64,000 nucleotides of DNA from 34-65-8 sp964516135 (GTDB lineage: Bacteria > Pseudomonadota > Alphaproteobacteria > Sphingomonadales > Sphingomonadaceae): contig CAZEWN010000014.1 in NCBI GenBank assembly GCA_964516135.1, positions 25,442 through 89,441 of the forward strand, given 5' to 3'. The notes under the pieces were generated by a model. It saw only the letters and a list, made by a program, of their open reading frames with translations, was not told the DNA's origin and did no database searches. This document shows positions 50,982-60,304 of the stretch, piece by piece. The position numbers and the translations under genes were made by a program. The stretch's first letter is position 1. Each line of letters begins with the position of its first letter.

Positions 50982-52036
50982 AGATTGCGGTTTTCGCGGG
51001 CGACGGGATCGGCCCCGAAGTCACGGCCGAGGCCCTGCGCGTGCTCGAAGCGCTGCGCCTGCCCGGCATGGTGCTGTTCGAGGGCGACGTGGGGGCCGCC
51101 GCCTGGCACCGCCATGGCCACCCGCTGCCCGCCGAAACGCTGGAAATGGCTGGCTCCGCCGACGCTGTGCTGTTCGGCGCGGTGGGCGACCCGTCGTGTG
51201 ACGGGTTGGACCGGCACCTGCGCCCCGAACAGGCGGTGCTAGGCCTGCGCGCCGAGCTGGACCTGTTTGCCAACCTGCGCCCCGCCGCCGCAATGCCGGG
51301 GCTGGAGGACATGTCGGCGCTGCGTCCCGAGGTTGCGCGCGCGATCGACCTGCTGATCGTGCGCGAGTTGAACGGCGACGTCTATTTCGGCGATAAGGGC
51401 ACGCGCACTCTCGACGACGGACGGCGGCAGGGCTGGGATATGATGAGCTATGCCGAAGACGAGGTGCGCCGCATCGCGCACGTCGCGTTCCGGGCCGCGC
51501 AGGGGCGTCGCGGACAGCTGACCAGCGTCGACAAGGCGAACGTGCTCGAAACCAGCCAGCTGTGGCGCGACGTGGTGATCGAAGTCGCGGGCGATTATCC
51601 CGATGTCGCGCTCAACCACATGTACGTGGATAATGCGGCGATGCAGCTTGTTCGCGATCCAGGACGGTTCGATGTGGTTGTGACCGGTAACCTGTTTGGT
51701 GACATCCTGTCGGATCAGGCCAGCATGTGCGTCGGCTCGATTGGCCTGCTCGCAAGCGCCAGCCTGGGCGAGCGGCAGACCGCGCATGGCACCTTCGGCC
51801 TGTACGAGCCAATCCATGGCAGCGCGCCCGACATCGCCGGGCAGGGAAGGGCCAATCCGATGGCCGCCATTCTGTCCGCCGCGATGATGCTGCGCCATTC
51901 GTTCGGGCGCGAGGGCGAGGCCGCGCGGATCGAAAAGGCAGTGGCGCGCGCGCTGGCCGACGGTGTGCGCGGCGGCGACCTTGGCGGCACCGCAGGCACG
52001 CGCGGCATCGGTGACGCGGTGCTGGAGAGGCTTTGA
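50978..52036 (+). CDS. leuB: 3-isopropylmalate dehydrogenase
   Basis: A 352-residue NAD-dependent beta-decarboxylating dehydrogenase of leucine synthesis. Signatures are AVFAGDGIGPEVTAEALRVL, the substrate-binding IVRELNGDVYFG and the metal/NAD region NLFGDILSDQASMCVGSIGL. It ends with the NAD-binding GTAGTRGIGDAVLE. It is coupled by ATGA to recO and by TTGA to the downstream glycosyltransferase gene, an unusual neighbourhood for leuB. Confidence 0.92.
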   Translation: MKIAVFAGDGIGPEVTAEALRVLEALRLPGMVLFEGDVGAAAWHRHGHPLPAETLEMAGSADAVLFGAVGDPSCDGLDRHLRPEQAVLGLRAELDLFANLRPAAAMPGLEDMSALRPEVARAIDLLIVRELNGDVYFGDKGTRTLDDGRRQGWDMMSYAEDEVRRIAHVAFRAAQGRRGQLTSVDKANVLETSQLWRDVVIEVAGDYPDVALNHMYVDNAAMQLVRDPGRFDVVVTGNLFGDILSDQASMCVGSIGLLASASLGERQTAHGTFGLYEPIHGSAPDIAGQGRANPMAAILSAAMMLRHSFGREGEAARIEKAVARALADGVRGGDLGGTAGTRGIGDAVLERL

Positions 52037-53124
52037 CCCTCCGCCTTGCCATTGTCCTGCCGACGCTTGAGGAGCGGGACAACCTCGCGCCGCTGATCGC
52101 CCGAATTGCGGCGGCGCTGGGGGATGCGGGATGGGAGGCGATCGTCGTCGACGATGACAGCGCCGACGGCACCGCTGACGAGGCGCGGCGGCTGGGGCTG
52201 GTCGATCCGCGCGTGCGGGTGATCCAGCGCATCGGGCGGCGTGGGCTCGCTTCGGCCGCGATCGAGGGCATGTGTGCCACCGCTGCCCCGTTGGTGGCGG
52301 TGATGGACGCCGACCACCAGCACGACCCGGCGCTGCTGCCGGCGATGCTGGCAGCTGTCGAGCGCGGCGAATGCGATGTAGCCGTTGCCAGCCGCTTCAT
52401 TGCAGGCGCCAGCGCCCAGGGGCTGGCGAGCGCGCGCCGTGAAAGGGGCTCGCGCCTGGCCAACCGGATCGCGCGGCGGATGGTGGGGATCGAACTGAGC
52501 GATCCGATGAGCGGCTTTTTCCTTCTCCCGGCCGCGACCGCGCGCCGGCTCGCGCCGCGCCTGTCGGGGATCGGATTCAAAATCCTGCTCGATCTGCTCG
52601 CCAGCGCGCCCGGATCGTTGCGGGTGCGTGAATTCCCGCTGGCTTTCGCCGCGCGGCGGACCGGGGAGAGCAAGCTCGACCGGGCGGTGGCGTTCGACTT
52701 CCTCGTCGGGCTCTACGACAAGACCCTGGGCCGCCTGATACCAACCCGCTTCGCCTTGTTCGGCACGGTTGGCGGGCTCGGAGTGCTCGTCCACGTGGCG
52801 GTCCTGGCGTTGGTGTTCCGGGGGCTGGGGACCACGTTCGTCCCGGCGCAGGCACTGGCAACCTTCGCCGCGATGACATTCAATTTCTGGCTCAACAACT
52901 GGCTCACCTACCGTGATCGCCGATTGCGCGGGGCGCGAGCGCTGATGCGCGGCTGGGCGGGTTTTTGCGCGACCTGCGCGATCGGCGCGGTGGCGAACGT
53001 CGCGGTTGCCGGACTTCTGGCAGGGCGCGGTATTCATTGGCTGCTTGCGGCGATGGCGGGCATCCTTGTCGGAGCGGTGTGGAATTATGCATTGTCCAGC
53101 CGCTTCGTTTGGGGGCGGTACTAG
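52033..53124 (+). CDS. GT2 polyprenyl-phosphate glycosyltransferase fused to GtrA domain
   Basis: A 363-residue fusion. Residues 1-230 form a GT2 domain with VLPTLEERDNLAPL and the nucleotide-binding VVDDDSADGTADE, as in dolichol-phosphate mannose synthases. Residues about 238-363 form a GtrA membrane domain with four helices. It probably makes an undecaprenyl-phosphate sugar and helps flip it. The start is a TTG overlapping the leuB stop (TTGA). It converges with the PMT-family gene, and the two stops share the palindrome CTAG at 53121-53124. The pair may act together in protein or lipid glycosylation. Confidence 0.88.
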   Translation: MTLRLAIVLPTLEERDNLAPLIARIAAALGDAGWEAIVVDDDSADGTADEARRLGLVDPRVRVIQRIGRRGLASAAIEGMCATAAPLVAVMDADHQHDPALLPAMLAAVERGECDVAVASRFIAGASAQGLASARRERGSRLANRIARRMVGIELSDPMSGFFLLPAATARRLAPRLSGIGFKILLDLLASAPGSLRVREFPLAFAARRTGESKLDRAVAFDFLVGLYDKTLGRLIPTRFALFGTVGGLGVLVHVAVLALVFRGLGTTFVPAQALATFAAMTFNFWLNNWLTYRDRRLRGARALMRGWAGFCATCAIGAVANVAVAGLLAGRGIHWLLAAMAGILVGAVWNYALSSRFVWGRY

Positions 53125-54383
53125 CGCCAGCTATCCAGCCACATCCAGTGCATGAAGCTCTGCTCGTTCGCCAGCGCGGCGGCGCTGAGGATCGGGTGAA
53201 ACCAGGCGAACGTCATCACGCTGCCCGTCAGCACCACCCACGCGACCTTGCGCGGCACGGCATCAAGCGCCAGTGCCAATCCCGCCAGCAAGAAACAGCT
53301 TGGCAGGAAATAGTGGTAGTAGAACTGGATCGGCTTGTTCGCGATGATCCAGAATCCCACGCTTGCCGCATAAAGGATCGCCGCTGCGAGCGTGTCCAGC
53401 CGTCGCTGGCGCAACCCGGCCCACAGGCACCAGGCTACCGCCGGCAGGCCGATCAGCATCGTCAAGGGATTGCCAATCAACAGCACGCCGCGCTGCGCCC
53501 CGTCGACGGGTTCATAAAGATACCAGATCGCGCGCAGGTTGAGCACCCAATCGTGCCAGTTCGACTGATAAGGGTGCGTCTTGGTTACGCTTTCCTGCAA
53601 GGCGATGATCTCGCGGTGGAAGGCGATCAGGTTCATCGGATTGAGCACACCGCGATCGAGATGCATCGCCGGGACGAACGTAGCGGCGTAAACCAATAAG
53701 GGCACCACGCCGAGCCAAATCGCCGCCTCGGCGAGCGAGATACCGGGCACCGGCACGCCGCGCCTGCTCGTGAACAGTCTGCGCCGCCCGGCCGAAAACC
53801 GCGCGGCGAGGAAGGCCAGGCCTGGCAGCACGGCCAGCGGCGCGGCGTTCCATTTTGCTGCCATCGACAACCCCAGCGCCGCGCCCGCGATCGCCAGCCT
53901 CAGCCGGCCGCGCTCGGGTTCGCGCACTGCCGCAGCGGCCTGCCACAGCATCACCGCGAAGAATGCGACCATGTACACGTCGAGCATAGCGATGCGCGCG
54001 TGGACGAAGAGCGCGAAACCGGTCGCCAGCAGTACGCCGAACGCCAACGTAGCGAAGCGGCTCAGGCTTGCGAACCATAATGCGCGCATGAATGCATAAA
54101 GCGCGCCCGCACCCGCCACGGCCGAGAACAGGCGCCAGCCCAAGGGATTGTCCCCAAACAGGAAGATACCCAGCGCTATCGCTTCTTTGCCCAGCAGCGG
54201 GTGCTCGCGATTGAGATACTCGGTGCCGTCGAGCAATGCGCGCGCGGCGGGCAGGTAATGCACTTCATCGAAGAACGGCTTGGATGGAATGCCGATGCCA
54301 ATCAGTGACAGCACCAGAAACGCGAGCGCGAACGCCGCGCACCAGCCGATCGGATCGCGGGGTTGGGTGGGCGGCTGGCTCAT
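53121..54383 (-). CDS. PMT-family mannosyltransferase-like membrane protein
   Basis: A 420-residue GT39-like membrane enzyme. The first extracytoplasmic loop carries the acidic motif FFDEVHYLPAARALLDG, followed by NREHPLLGKEAIALG, and about ten hydrophobic segments follow. PMT enzymes transfer mannose from a polyprenyl-phosphate donor to proteins or other acceptors. The neighbouring polyprenyl-phosphate glycosyltransferase (convergent) would supply the donor. No other glycosylation gene is nearby, so the acceptor is unknown. Confidence 0.85.
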   Translation of the reverse strand: MSQPPTQPRDPIGWCAAFALAFLVLSLIGIGIPSKPFFDEVHYLPAARALLDGTEYLNREHPLLGKEAIALGIFLFGDNPLGWRLFSAVAGAGALYAFMRALWFASLSRFATLAFGVLLATGFALFVHARIAMLDVYMVAFFAVMLWQAAAAVREPERGRLRLAIAGAALGLSMAAKWNAAPLAVLPGLAFLAARFSAGRRRLFTSRRGVPVPGISLAEAAIWLGVVPLLVYAATFVPAMHLDRGVLNPMNLIAFHREIIALQESVTKTHPYQSNWHDWVLNLRAIWYLYEPVDGAQRGVLLIGNPLTMLIGLPAVAWCLWAGLRQRRLDTLAAAILYAASVGFWIIANKPIQFYYHYFLPSCFLLAGLALALDAVPRKVAWVVLTGSVMTFAWFHPILSAAALANEQSFMHWMWLDSWR

Positions 54384-54468
54384 TCGCCTGCCCGATTAAG
54401 CGAGCGTTTCCAGTCCGACAACAGCGATTGCTTGCTGCGCGCGCACACCGACCCTACACCGCCGCGCA

Positions 54469-55677
54469 ATGAAGAAGACCACCGGCATGGATCGCGCGAT
54501 CACGCGCAAGTGGCGCCCCGCGACGCAGGCGGTGCGCGGCGGCACCTGGCGCAGCGAACACGGCGAGACGAGCGAGGCGTTGTTCCTCACTTCCGGCTAT
54601 ACCTATGACGATGCGCGCACCGTGGCCGAACGGTTCGCGGGCGAGGCCGAGGGGATGACGTATTCCCGCCTGCAAAATCCGACCGTCGCGATGCTGGAGG
54701 AACGGATTGCGCTGATGGAAGGGGCCGAGGCTTGCCGCGTGCAGGCGAGCGGCATGGCGGCGATGACTGCCGCGCTGCTGTGCCAGGTGTCGACCGGAGA
54801 TCACGTCGTCGCCGGGCGCGCGGCGTTTGGTTCGTGCCGCTGGCTGGTCGATCACCTGCTGCCCCGCTTCGGCATAGAGACCACGGTGATCGACGCGACG
54901 GATGATGCCGCATGGGAAGCGGCAATCCGGCCCAATACCAAGGTCTTCTTCTTCGAAACGCCCGCCAATCCCACGCTCGATGTCGTGGACCTGGCGCATG
55001 TCTGCGGCCTCGCCCGGTCGTGCGGGATCGTGAGCGTGGTCGACAATGCCTTCGCCACCGCCGCGCTCCAGCGCCCGCTCGATTTCGGCGCAAATGTCGT
55101 GGCCTACAGTGCAACCAAGCTGATGGACGGGCAGGGCAGGGTCCTTGCCGGAGCGGTCTGCGGAACGCGGCAATTCATCGACGAGGTGCTGCTGCCTTTC
55201 CAGCGCAATACCGGGCCCAACCTGTCGCCGTTCAATGCTTGGGTCGTGCTCAAGGGGCTGGAAACGCTTGCCATGCGGGCCGAGCGGCAAAGCGCCAACG
55301 CGCTGGAGGTGGGCCGGTTCGTCGAAGGGAGGGTGCATTCGATCCTCCACCCGGGTTTGCCCAGCCATCCGCGCCACGAACTCGCGATGCGCCAGATGCG
55401 CGCGGCGGGTCCGATCTTTGCCTTCGAGATGCCCGGCGGGCGGGAGCAAGCCTTCGCCGTGCTCGATGCGCTGCGCCTGATCGACATTTCGAACAACATC
55501 GGCGATTCGCGCAGCCTGATGTGCCACCCGGCCAGTACCACCCATGCAAACATGGGCGACGAGGCGCGCGCGGCCATGGGTGTGACCGAGGGGCTGCTGC
55601 GGATCAATGTCGGACTGGAAGATCCGGCCGACCTGATCGAGGACCTTGACCAGGCGCTTCGGGCGGCCGGGTTGTAG
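54469..55677 (+). CDS. metZ: O-succinylhomoserine sulfhydrylase
   Basis: A 402-residue Cys/Met-metabolism PLP enzyme that makes homocysteine directly from O-succinylhomoserine and sulfide. Signatures are TSGYTYDDARTVAERFAGE, the PLP lysine K217 (YSATKLMDGQGR) and FFETPANPTLDVVD. It is closer in these blocks to MetZ than to cystathionine gamma-synthase. An alternative ATG lies at 54487. No SAM riboswitch was visible in the 85 bp upstream. It is followed by apaG. Confidence 0.9.
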   Translation: MKKTTGMDRAITRKWRPATQAVRGGTWRSEHGETSEALFLTSGYTYDDARTVAERFAGEAEGMTYSRLQNPTVAMLEERIALMEGAEACRVQASGMAAMTAALLCQVSTGDHVVAGRAAFGSCRWLVDHLLPRFGIETTVIDATDDAAWEAAIRPNTKVFFFETPANPTLDVVDLAHVCGLARSCGIVSVVDNAFATAALQRPLDFGANVVAYSATKLMDGQGRVLAGAVCGTRQFIDEVLLPFQRNTGPNLSPFNAWVVLKGLETLAMRAERQSANALEVGRFVEGRVHSILHPGLPSHPRHELAMRQMRAAGPIFAFEMPGGREQAFAVLDALRLIDISNNIGDSRSLMCHPASTTHANMGDEARAAMGVTEGLLRINVGLEDPADLIEDLDQALRAAGL

Positions 55678-55764
55678 GATCGGCGGTCTGGCTGCGACCG
55701 ATGGGGATTGGCGGATCACCGCCAATTGCGGTCGGCGCGGCGCGCCCCTATCTTGCCTGGCGCC

Positions 55765-56163
55765 ATGAAAGCCCTGTTTCCCCACGCCGCCACAACCGAA
55801 GCCATCACCGTGCGTGTTTCGGTGAATTTCCTTCCTGAGCAGTCCCGGCCGGAAGCGGGCAAGTGGTTCTGGGTTTATCATATCCGCATCGAGAACGGCG
55901 GAAGCGAGCGGGTGCAATTGATGACCCGGCACTGGCGCATCACGGACGCGCGCGGAATGGTCAACCTGGTTGATGGCGAGGGGGTGGTGGGGGAACAGCC
56001 GACCCTCGATCCGGGGCAGAGCCACGACTACGTTTCGGGCTGCCCCCTGACCACGCCGTATGGCACGATGGAGGGATTTTACACCTTCCAGCGCGCCGAC
56101 GGATCGCTGCTGGAAGTGCGGATTCCGTTCTTCCCGCTGGCCGCGCCCGCGACCGCCGATTGA
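55765..56163 (+). CDS. apaG: ApaG-domain protein
   Basis: A 132-residue DUF525 immunoglobulin-like fold protein. The core holds FVSV-type strands: ITVRVSVNFLPEQSRP, FWVYHIRIENGGSERVQL, TRHWRITDARG and the family block VVGEQPTLDPGQSHDYVSGC, with PLTTPYGTMEGFY. ApaG is linked to Co2+ resistance and Mg2+ efflux with CorA-like systems; its molecular role is unsettled. I chose the ATG at 55765; the 19 upstream open codons have no support. Confidence 0.92.
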   Translation: MKALFPHAATTEAITVRVSVNFLPEQSRPEAGKWFWVYHIRIENGGSERVQLMTRHWRITDARGMVNLVDGEGVVGEQPTLDPGQSHDYVSGCPLTTPYGTMEGFYTFQRADGSLLEVRIPFFPLAAPATAD

Positions 56164-56197
56164 AAATCGGCGCGGGGGGGGCTAGAGGCGCGCGGCG

Positions 56198-56992
56198 ATG
56201 AAGCGGACTCACCTGCCCCTCAATGCCCTGCGCGTGTACGATGCCGCGGCGCGGCACTTGTCGTTCACCCGTGCCGCCGATGAACTGGCGGTGACCCCGG
56301 CCGCGGTCGGGCAGCAGATCCGCGCGCTCGAGGATCACCTCGGCACCGTGCTGTTCCGCCGCACGAGCAAGGGGCTGGAGCTGACCGAGGAAGGCTCGGC
56401 AGGTCTCGATGCACTGCGCGAAGGGTTCTTGAAGTTCGAGGAGTCGGTCCAGGCGATGCAGGCCGGGCAGGCGAGCGATCGCTATACCATCGCCGCGCCG
56501 CGCGAATTCTATGCCCAGTGGCTGGCCCCCCGGCTCGCCGCGTTTCGCGCCGACAACGCGCAGGTCCGCTATCGCCTGATCGAGAACGAAAACGCCGATT
56601 TCACCGAAGCGAACCTCGATCTCGCGATCCGGCTGGTCGATGGCCCGGGCGATCTCGAGGGGATCGAACTGGCGCCCGCGCGCCGCGTGGTTGTCGCCGC
56701 CGATGGTGCTCCGGACGAATGGATCACATGGCCCGGCGCTCCCCTGCCCGAAGGGGCGGAGCCGCACATCGAGGTCGGCAATGCGGGCCAGGCGCTGTCC
56801 AGCGCTGTGGCGGGCCTGGGCAAGGCGATCCTGCCCTGGCTGCTGGTCGAGGAATCAGTCGGCGCGGGCAAGCTTTCGGTGCTGGAGGGGCCGAGCGAGG
56901 GCCGCCGCGCCTATTGGCTGGTCGCGCCTCTGCCGCAATGGCGGCAGAAGAAGGTCAAGGCGCTGGTTGCGTTTCTTCAGTCTGCCGACTGA
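56198..56992 (+). CDS. GcvA-like LysR-family regulator
   Basis: A 264-residue LysR protein with the GcvA/AmpR-style start LPLNALRVYDAAARHLSFTR, the HTH AADELAVTPAAVGQQIRALE and the effector domain. It is shorter than the usual 295-305 residues, with the last part of the effector domain trimmed, which may change its ligand response. The target gene is not evident: it lies 34 bp after apaG on the same strand, and a GNAT gene converges downstream. Confidence 0.87.
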   Translation: MKRTHLPLNALRVYDAAARHLSFTRAADELAVTPAAVGQQIRALEDHLGTVLFRRTSKGLELTEEGSAGLDALREGFLKFEESVQAMQAGQASDRYTIAAPREFYAQWLAPRLAAFRADNAQVRYRLIENENADFTEANLDLAIRLVDGPGDLEGIELAPARRVVVAADGAPDEWITWPGAPLPEGAEPHIEVGNAGQALSSAVAGLGKAILPWLLVEESVGAGKLSVLEGPSEGRRAYWLVAPLPQWRQKKVKALVAFLQSAD

Positions 56993-57019
56993 ACAGTCCG
57001 GGTCCCCCCAACCTTGCGG

Positions 57020-57679
57020 TTATGCAAGCGCGCCGCCGGGGTTTTCCAGCGCGCCGAACACCGCGCCGATGCCGGGTGGATCGCGCTCCGCCCTCAGACG
57101 TGCCAGCGCCTCGTCGATGTCGATGGCATATTCCAGCGTCACGCCATCGCTGCCCACGCGCCGGGCCCCCAGGCTGCGGACGAAATCAATCGCCTGCCGG
57201 TTTTCCGCCAGCGTATGCGCGTTGAAGCAAGCCAGGCCTTCGGCGCGCGCATCGAGCAGGATCGTCGCCACCAGCAGCTTGCCCAGGCCCAGTCCGTGAT
57301 ACTCATCGACAACCGCAACGGAAAACTCGGCTGATCGGTCATCGGCGCGCGGGCGGATCGCGTGGACTGCCCCGATCGCCGGCTGGCCGGGCGCGGCGGT
57401 GTCGATCGCCCCCCAGGCGATGTGGAGATGCCCGTCGGGTTCGATCAGCCGTTCGATTACCCAGTCGGGCGGCGCCGCCGCACCGGAAAAGAACCGCAGA
57501 TAGCGCGAGCGCGGGCTCATTCGCGCGATCCCGGCCCGCATCCGCTGTTCGTCGGCAGGCTCGATCGTGCGGATACAGATCGGCTGGCCATTTTCCAATT
57601 CCGTGTGGATGGCGTGCGGGCCGCAGGGACCGTTGCCGAAACGGAACGGGGGAGTTCGCGGTTCCGTTTCGCCAGTCAC
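57020..57679 (-). CDS. GNAT-family N-acetyltransferase
   Basis: A 219-residue acetyltransferase. The N-terminal part MRAGIARMSPRSRYLRFFSG is typical of the branched-chain YfiQ/Pat-like group of stand-alone GNATs. The acetyl-CoA-binding region is EYHGLGLGKLLVATILLDARA. The length allows one full GNAT domain plus an extension. The substrate is unknown; a protein lysine or small-molecule acceptor is possible. It is divergent from the DUF2946-like gene. Confidence 0.82.
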   Translation of the reverse strand: MTGETEPRTPPFRFGNGPCGPHAIHTELENGQPICIRTIEPADEQRMRAGIARMSPRSRYLRFFSGAAAPPDWVIERLIEPDGHLHIAWGAIDTAAPGQPAIGAVHAIRPRADDRSAEFSVAVVDEYHGLGLGKLLVATILLDARAEGLACFNAHTLAENRQAIDFVRSLGARRVGSDGVTLEYAIDIDEALARLRAERDPPGIGAVFGALENPGGALA

Positions 57680-57803
57680 GCGGCTGCCTCTCCTCGCTGT
57701 AGTCTGCCCTCCAGCCTAGCAATGTCGGGCACGCTGGGCGATAGCCGTGCCCCGTCTCCTGAAACACGAATGGTTTTTCTGGCGCGTCAGGCCGCCGGAG
57801 CCT

Positions 57804-58226
57804 ATGGACCGCCGCGCCGTGACAGCGATCCGCGCCTTTCTGCATCATCGACGGTTCGCTGTCGTGTTGTTCATGGCGTTTGTGTTTGGGGTGAAAGCGT
57901 TGGTGCCCGCGGGCTTCATGGTCACGCACGGTGACACGCTGACCATTGCCATTACGATCTGTTCGGAAACCACTGGTGAACTGAAGCCGGCTCACCTGGT
58001 CGTACCGGTGGAGCGAAAGACCGCGCCGGACGATCAGCCGCACCATGACGCGACCTGCGCGTTCTCCGATCTATCCAAATCGGCCTTGGGCGGCGCCGAC
58101 TCCGTGTTGCTGGCATCGGCAATCGCCTTCATCCTGTTGCTCGCGTTCGCTCCGCCGACCGCCCGGCCTTTCGGACAAGCGACTCATCTTCGTCCCCCAT
58201 TGCGAGGTCCCCCCTCCGCCGCCTGA
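57804..58226 (+). CDS. DUF2946-like small membrane protein
   Basis: A 140-residue protein with a hydrophobic segment near residues 15-40 and a second near 105-125. The middle has a cysteine (ITICSETTG) and the motif HHDATCAFSDLSKSALG, which resembles the His/Cys-containing DUF2946 proteins found next to copper/iron receptors. I chose the ATG at 57804 with GGAG three to four bases upstream. It lies 71 bp before a TonB receptor, suggesting a shared role in metal uptake or handling. Function is inferred. Confidence 0.65.
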   Translation: MDRRAVTAIRAFLHHRRFAVVLFMAFVFGVKALVPAGFMVTHGDTLTIAITICSETTGELKPAHLVVPVERKTAPDDQPHHDATCAFSDLSKSALGGADSVLLASAIAFILLLAFAPPTARPFGQATHLRPPLRGPPSAA

Positions 58227-58297
58227 CGCCAAACCAACCTCACGTCAGTCGACCGCCGCCGCCCCGCTGGGGGTGAGCGCGCGTGCGGAGATAAATC

Positions 58298-60304
58298 ATG
58301 CGCACTACTCTTTCGAGCCTGCCAACGGCTCTTGCCATCCTTGCATCCCCCCTCAGCGCCGAGGGCGCGGCAGAGGGGGCCGACGATCGCCCCGCCATCA
58401 TTGTGACCGGTCAGCGCGGCGAGCTCGCGGCAGAGCAAGCCGCCGCGCGGACCCCCGGCGGTGCCGACGTCGTCCGCCACGAAGAATATGCGGACAAATC
58501 AATCGTTTCGTTGCGTGATGTGCTGGCGTTCTCGCCCGGCGTCTACCTGCAGCCACGCTACGGCCAAGAGGTGCGGATATCGATTCGCGGTTCAGGCCTC
58601 TCACGCGGGTTTCACATGCGCGGCCTCACGCTGTTGCAGGATGGCATCCCGATCAACCTTGCCGACGACAACGGCGATTTCCAGGAACTGGAGCCGATCT
58701 TCTTCGATCATCTGGCCGTCTACCGCGGCGCCAATGCATTGCGTTTCGGTTCCGGCACGCTTGGCGGCGCGGTCAATGGGATAACCCCGACCGGGCGCAC
58801 GGCGGAAGGACTGTACCTGCGCGCAGACATCGGCGCATTCGATAGCATGCGCGGCCTGGTGGCAGCGGGCACGGCGCGCGAACGCGTGGATGCCTGGGCC
58901 GCTATCAGCGCCGACCGTTCCGACGGCGACCGCGCGCATGCCGCACGGCGCAGCGTGCGTTTCCACGGCAATGCCGGGCTGCGCCTGAGCGACGTCGTAA
59001 CCAACCGCTTCTATGCCAGCGTCAACAACGTGAACCAGGAGATTCCTGGGGCCCTGACCCTGCAACAGGCGCTGACGAGCCCACGCATGGCCAATCCGGC
59101 GAACGTTATTGGCGATCATGCGCGCGACATTGATTCGATCCGCCTGCAGAATCGCACGACCCTCGATTGGGGCGCCGACACGCTTGAACTGGGTGCATTC
59201 GTCAATGGCAAGTCGCTCTATCACCCCATTTTCCAGGTCATCGATCAGGAAAGCATTGATCGCGGAGGGTATTTCCGGTTCGAACACACCGGCCGACTGA
59301 TTGCGGCAACGCTGGGAGGCGAGCTGCGCGTCGGGGACACCCGGTCACGCCGCTACATGAACATCGCGGGGCGGCGGGGCGCGCCCACTTTCGATGCGGA
59401 CCAACACGCGCGCACGGCCAATCTTTATGGCGAGCTTCGGGTCCGCCCGGCCGCGGCGGTGTCGCTGATTGCGGGCGGGATATACGCGCATGGAACAAGA
59501 CGCCAGGCAATCAATGCCAACAGCGCCGCGCCAGGTCAGGTCGGAACCGTGGGCCGCGCGACGTTCGATGCGTTTTCGCCCAAGCTGGGGCTATTGGTGG
59601 AGCCCGTGCACGGTATTCAGGTCTATGCGAACTACAGCCGGTCGGTGGAATTTCCCGGCTTTAGCGAGCTGGCGCAGGTTGCCAGCTTCGTGCCGCTGCG
59701 CCCGCAACGCGCGTGGACGGCGGAAATTGGCACGCGCGGGCAGCGCGGCATGCTCGCCTGGGACCTGACCTATTATCGCAGCACGATCCGCGGCGAACTG
59801 CTGCAGTTCGACGTTGGGCCGACCATCCCCGCGTCCACCTTCAACGCAGCGCGAACCCTCCATGAAGGGGTCGAGGCGTCCTTGGACATCATGCTCGCGC
59901 CGTGGCTGCGGCTGCGGCAGGTCCATGCCTGGAACAACTTCCGGTTTCGCGGCGATACCGTTTACGGCAATAACCGCTTGCCCGTGGTGCCCCGTCACGT
60001 CTACCGGGCCGAAGCGCGGATTGGCGGCGAAGCACTGCATGTCGCGCCGCACCTCGAATGGATACCCGATGGGCCGTACGCGGACTACCTCAACCAGGTG
60101 AAGACGCCGGGTTATGCCCTGCTGGGCGTGACCGCGGGGGCACGGCTGGGCGAGGGGTTCGACGCCTTCATCGACGTGCGGAACGTAACCGGCGAAAAGG
60201 CGGTCGGCGATATCAGCGCCGCCATCCGCGCGGCGCCGGGCTCGGCAATTTTCCACCCGGTTGAACGTCCGACGATCGCGGGCGGCGTGCGCGCACGTTT
60301 CTGA
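58298..60304 (+). CDS. TonB-dependent receptor, FecA-like
   Basis: A 668-residue outer-membrane receptor. A signal peptide of about 20 residues ends near PLSAEG. The TonB-box-like PAIIVTGQRGE is followed by a plug with RDVLAFSPGVYLQPRYGQEV, SIRGSGLSRGFHMRGL and LADDNGDFQELEPIFFDHL. The barrel ends GGVRARF. The sequence is of the metal-chelate type (FecA/ferric siderophore), distinct from the large saccharide receptor in this window. GCGGAG precedes the ATG. The upstream DUF2946-like gene suggests a metal, possibly copper or iron; no Fur box was recognised. Confidence 0.9.
   Translation: MRTTLSSLPTALAILASPLSAEGAAEGADDRPAIIVTGQRGELAAEQAAARTPGGADVVRHEEYADKSIVSLRDVLAFSPGVYLQPRYGQEVRISIRGSGLSRGFHMRGLTLLQDGIPINLADDNGDFQELEPIFFDHLAVYRGANALRFGSGTLGGAVNGITPTGRTAEGLYLRADIGAFDSMRGLVAAGTARERVDAWAAISADRSDGDRAHAARRSVRFHGNAGLRLSDVVTNRFYASVNNVNQEIPGALTLQQALTSPRMANPANVIGDHARDIDSIRLQNRTTLDWGADTLELGAFVNGKSLYHPIFQVIDQESIDRGGYFRFEHTGRLIAATLGGELRVGDTRSRRYMNIAGRRGAPTFDADQHARTANLYGELRVRPAAAVSLIAGGIYAHGTRRQAINANSAAPGQVGTVGRATFDAFSPKLGLLVEPVHGIQVYANYSRSVEFPGFSELAQVASFVPLRPQRAWTAEIGTRGQRGMLAWDLTYYRSTIRGELLQFDVGPTIPASTFNAARTLHEGVEASLDIMLAPWLRLRQVHAWNNFRFRGDTVYGNNRLPVVPRHVYRAEARIGGEALHVAPHLEWIPDGPYADYLNQVKTPGYALLGVTAGARLGEGFDAFIDVRNVTGEKAVGDISAAIRAAPGSAIFHPVERPTIAGGVRARF

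Noticed and set aside
54384..54468. SAM-II riboswitch ahead of metZ
   Set aside because: Alphaproteobacterial met genes often have one, but the conserved pseudoknot sequences are not present in this 85-bp gap.
57727..57752. 7-bp hairpin GGGCACG/CGTGCCC between the GNAT and DUF2946-like genes
   Set aside because: No T-run on either strand and placed in a divergent promoter region; too little to assign a role.
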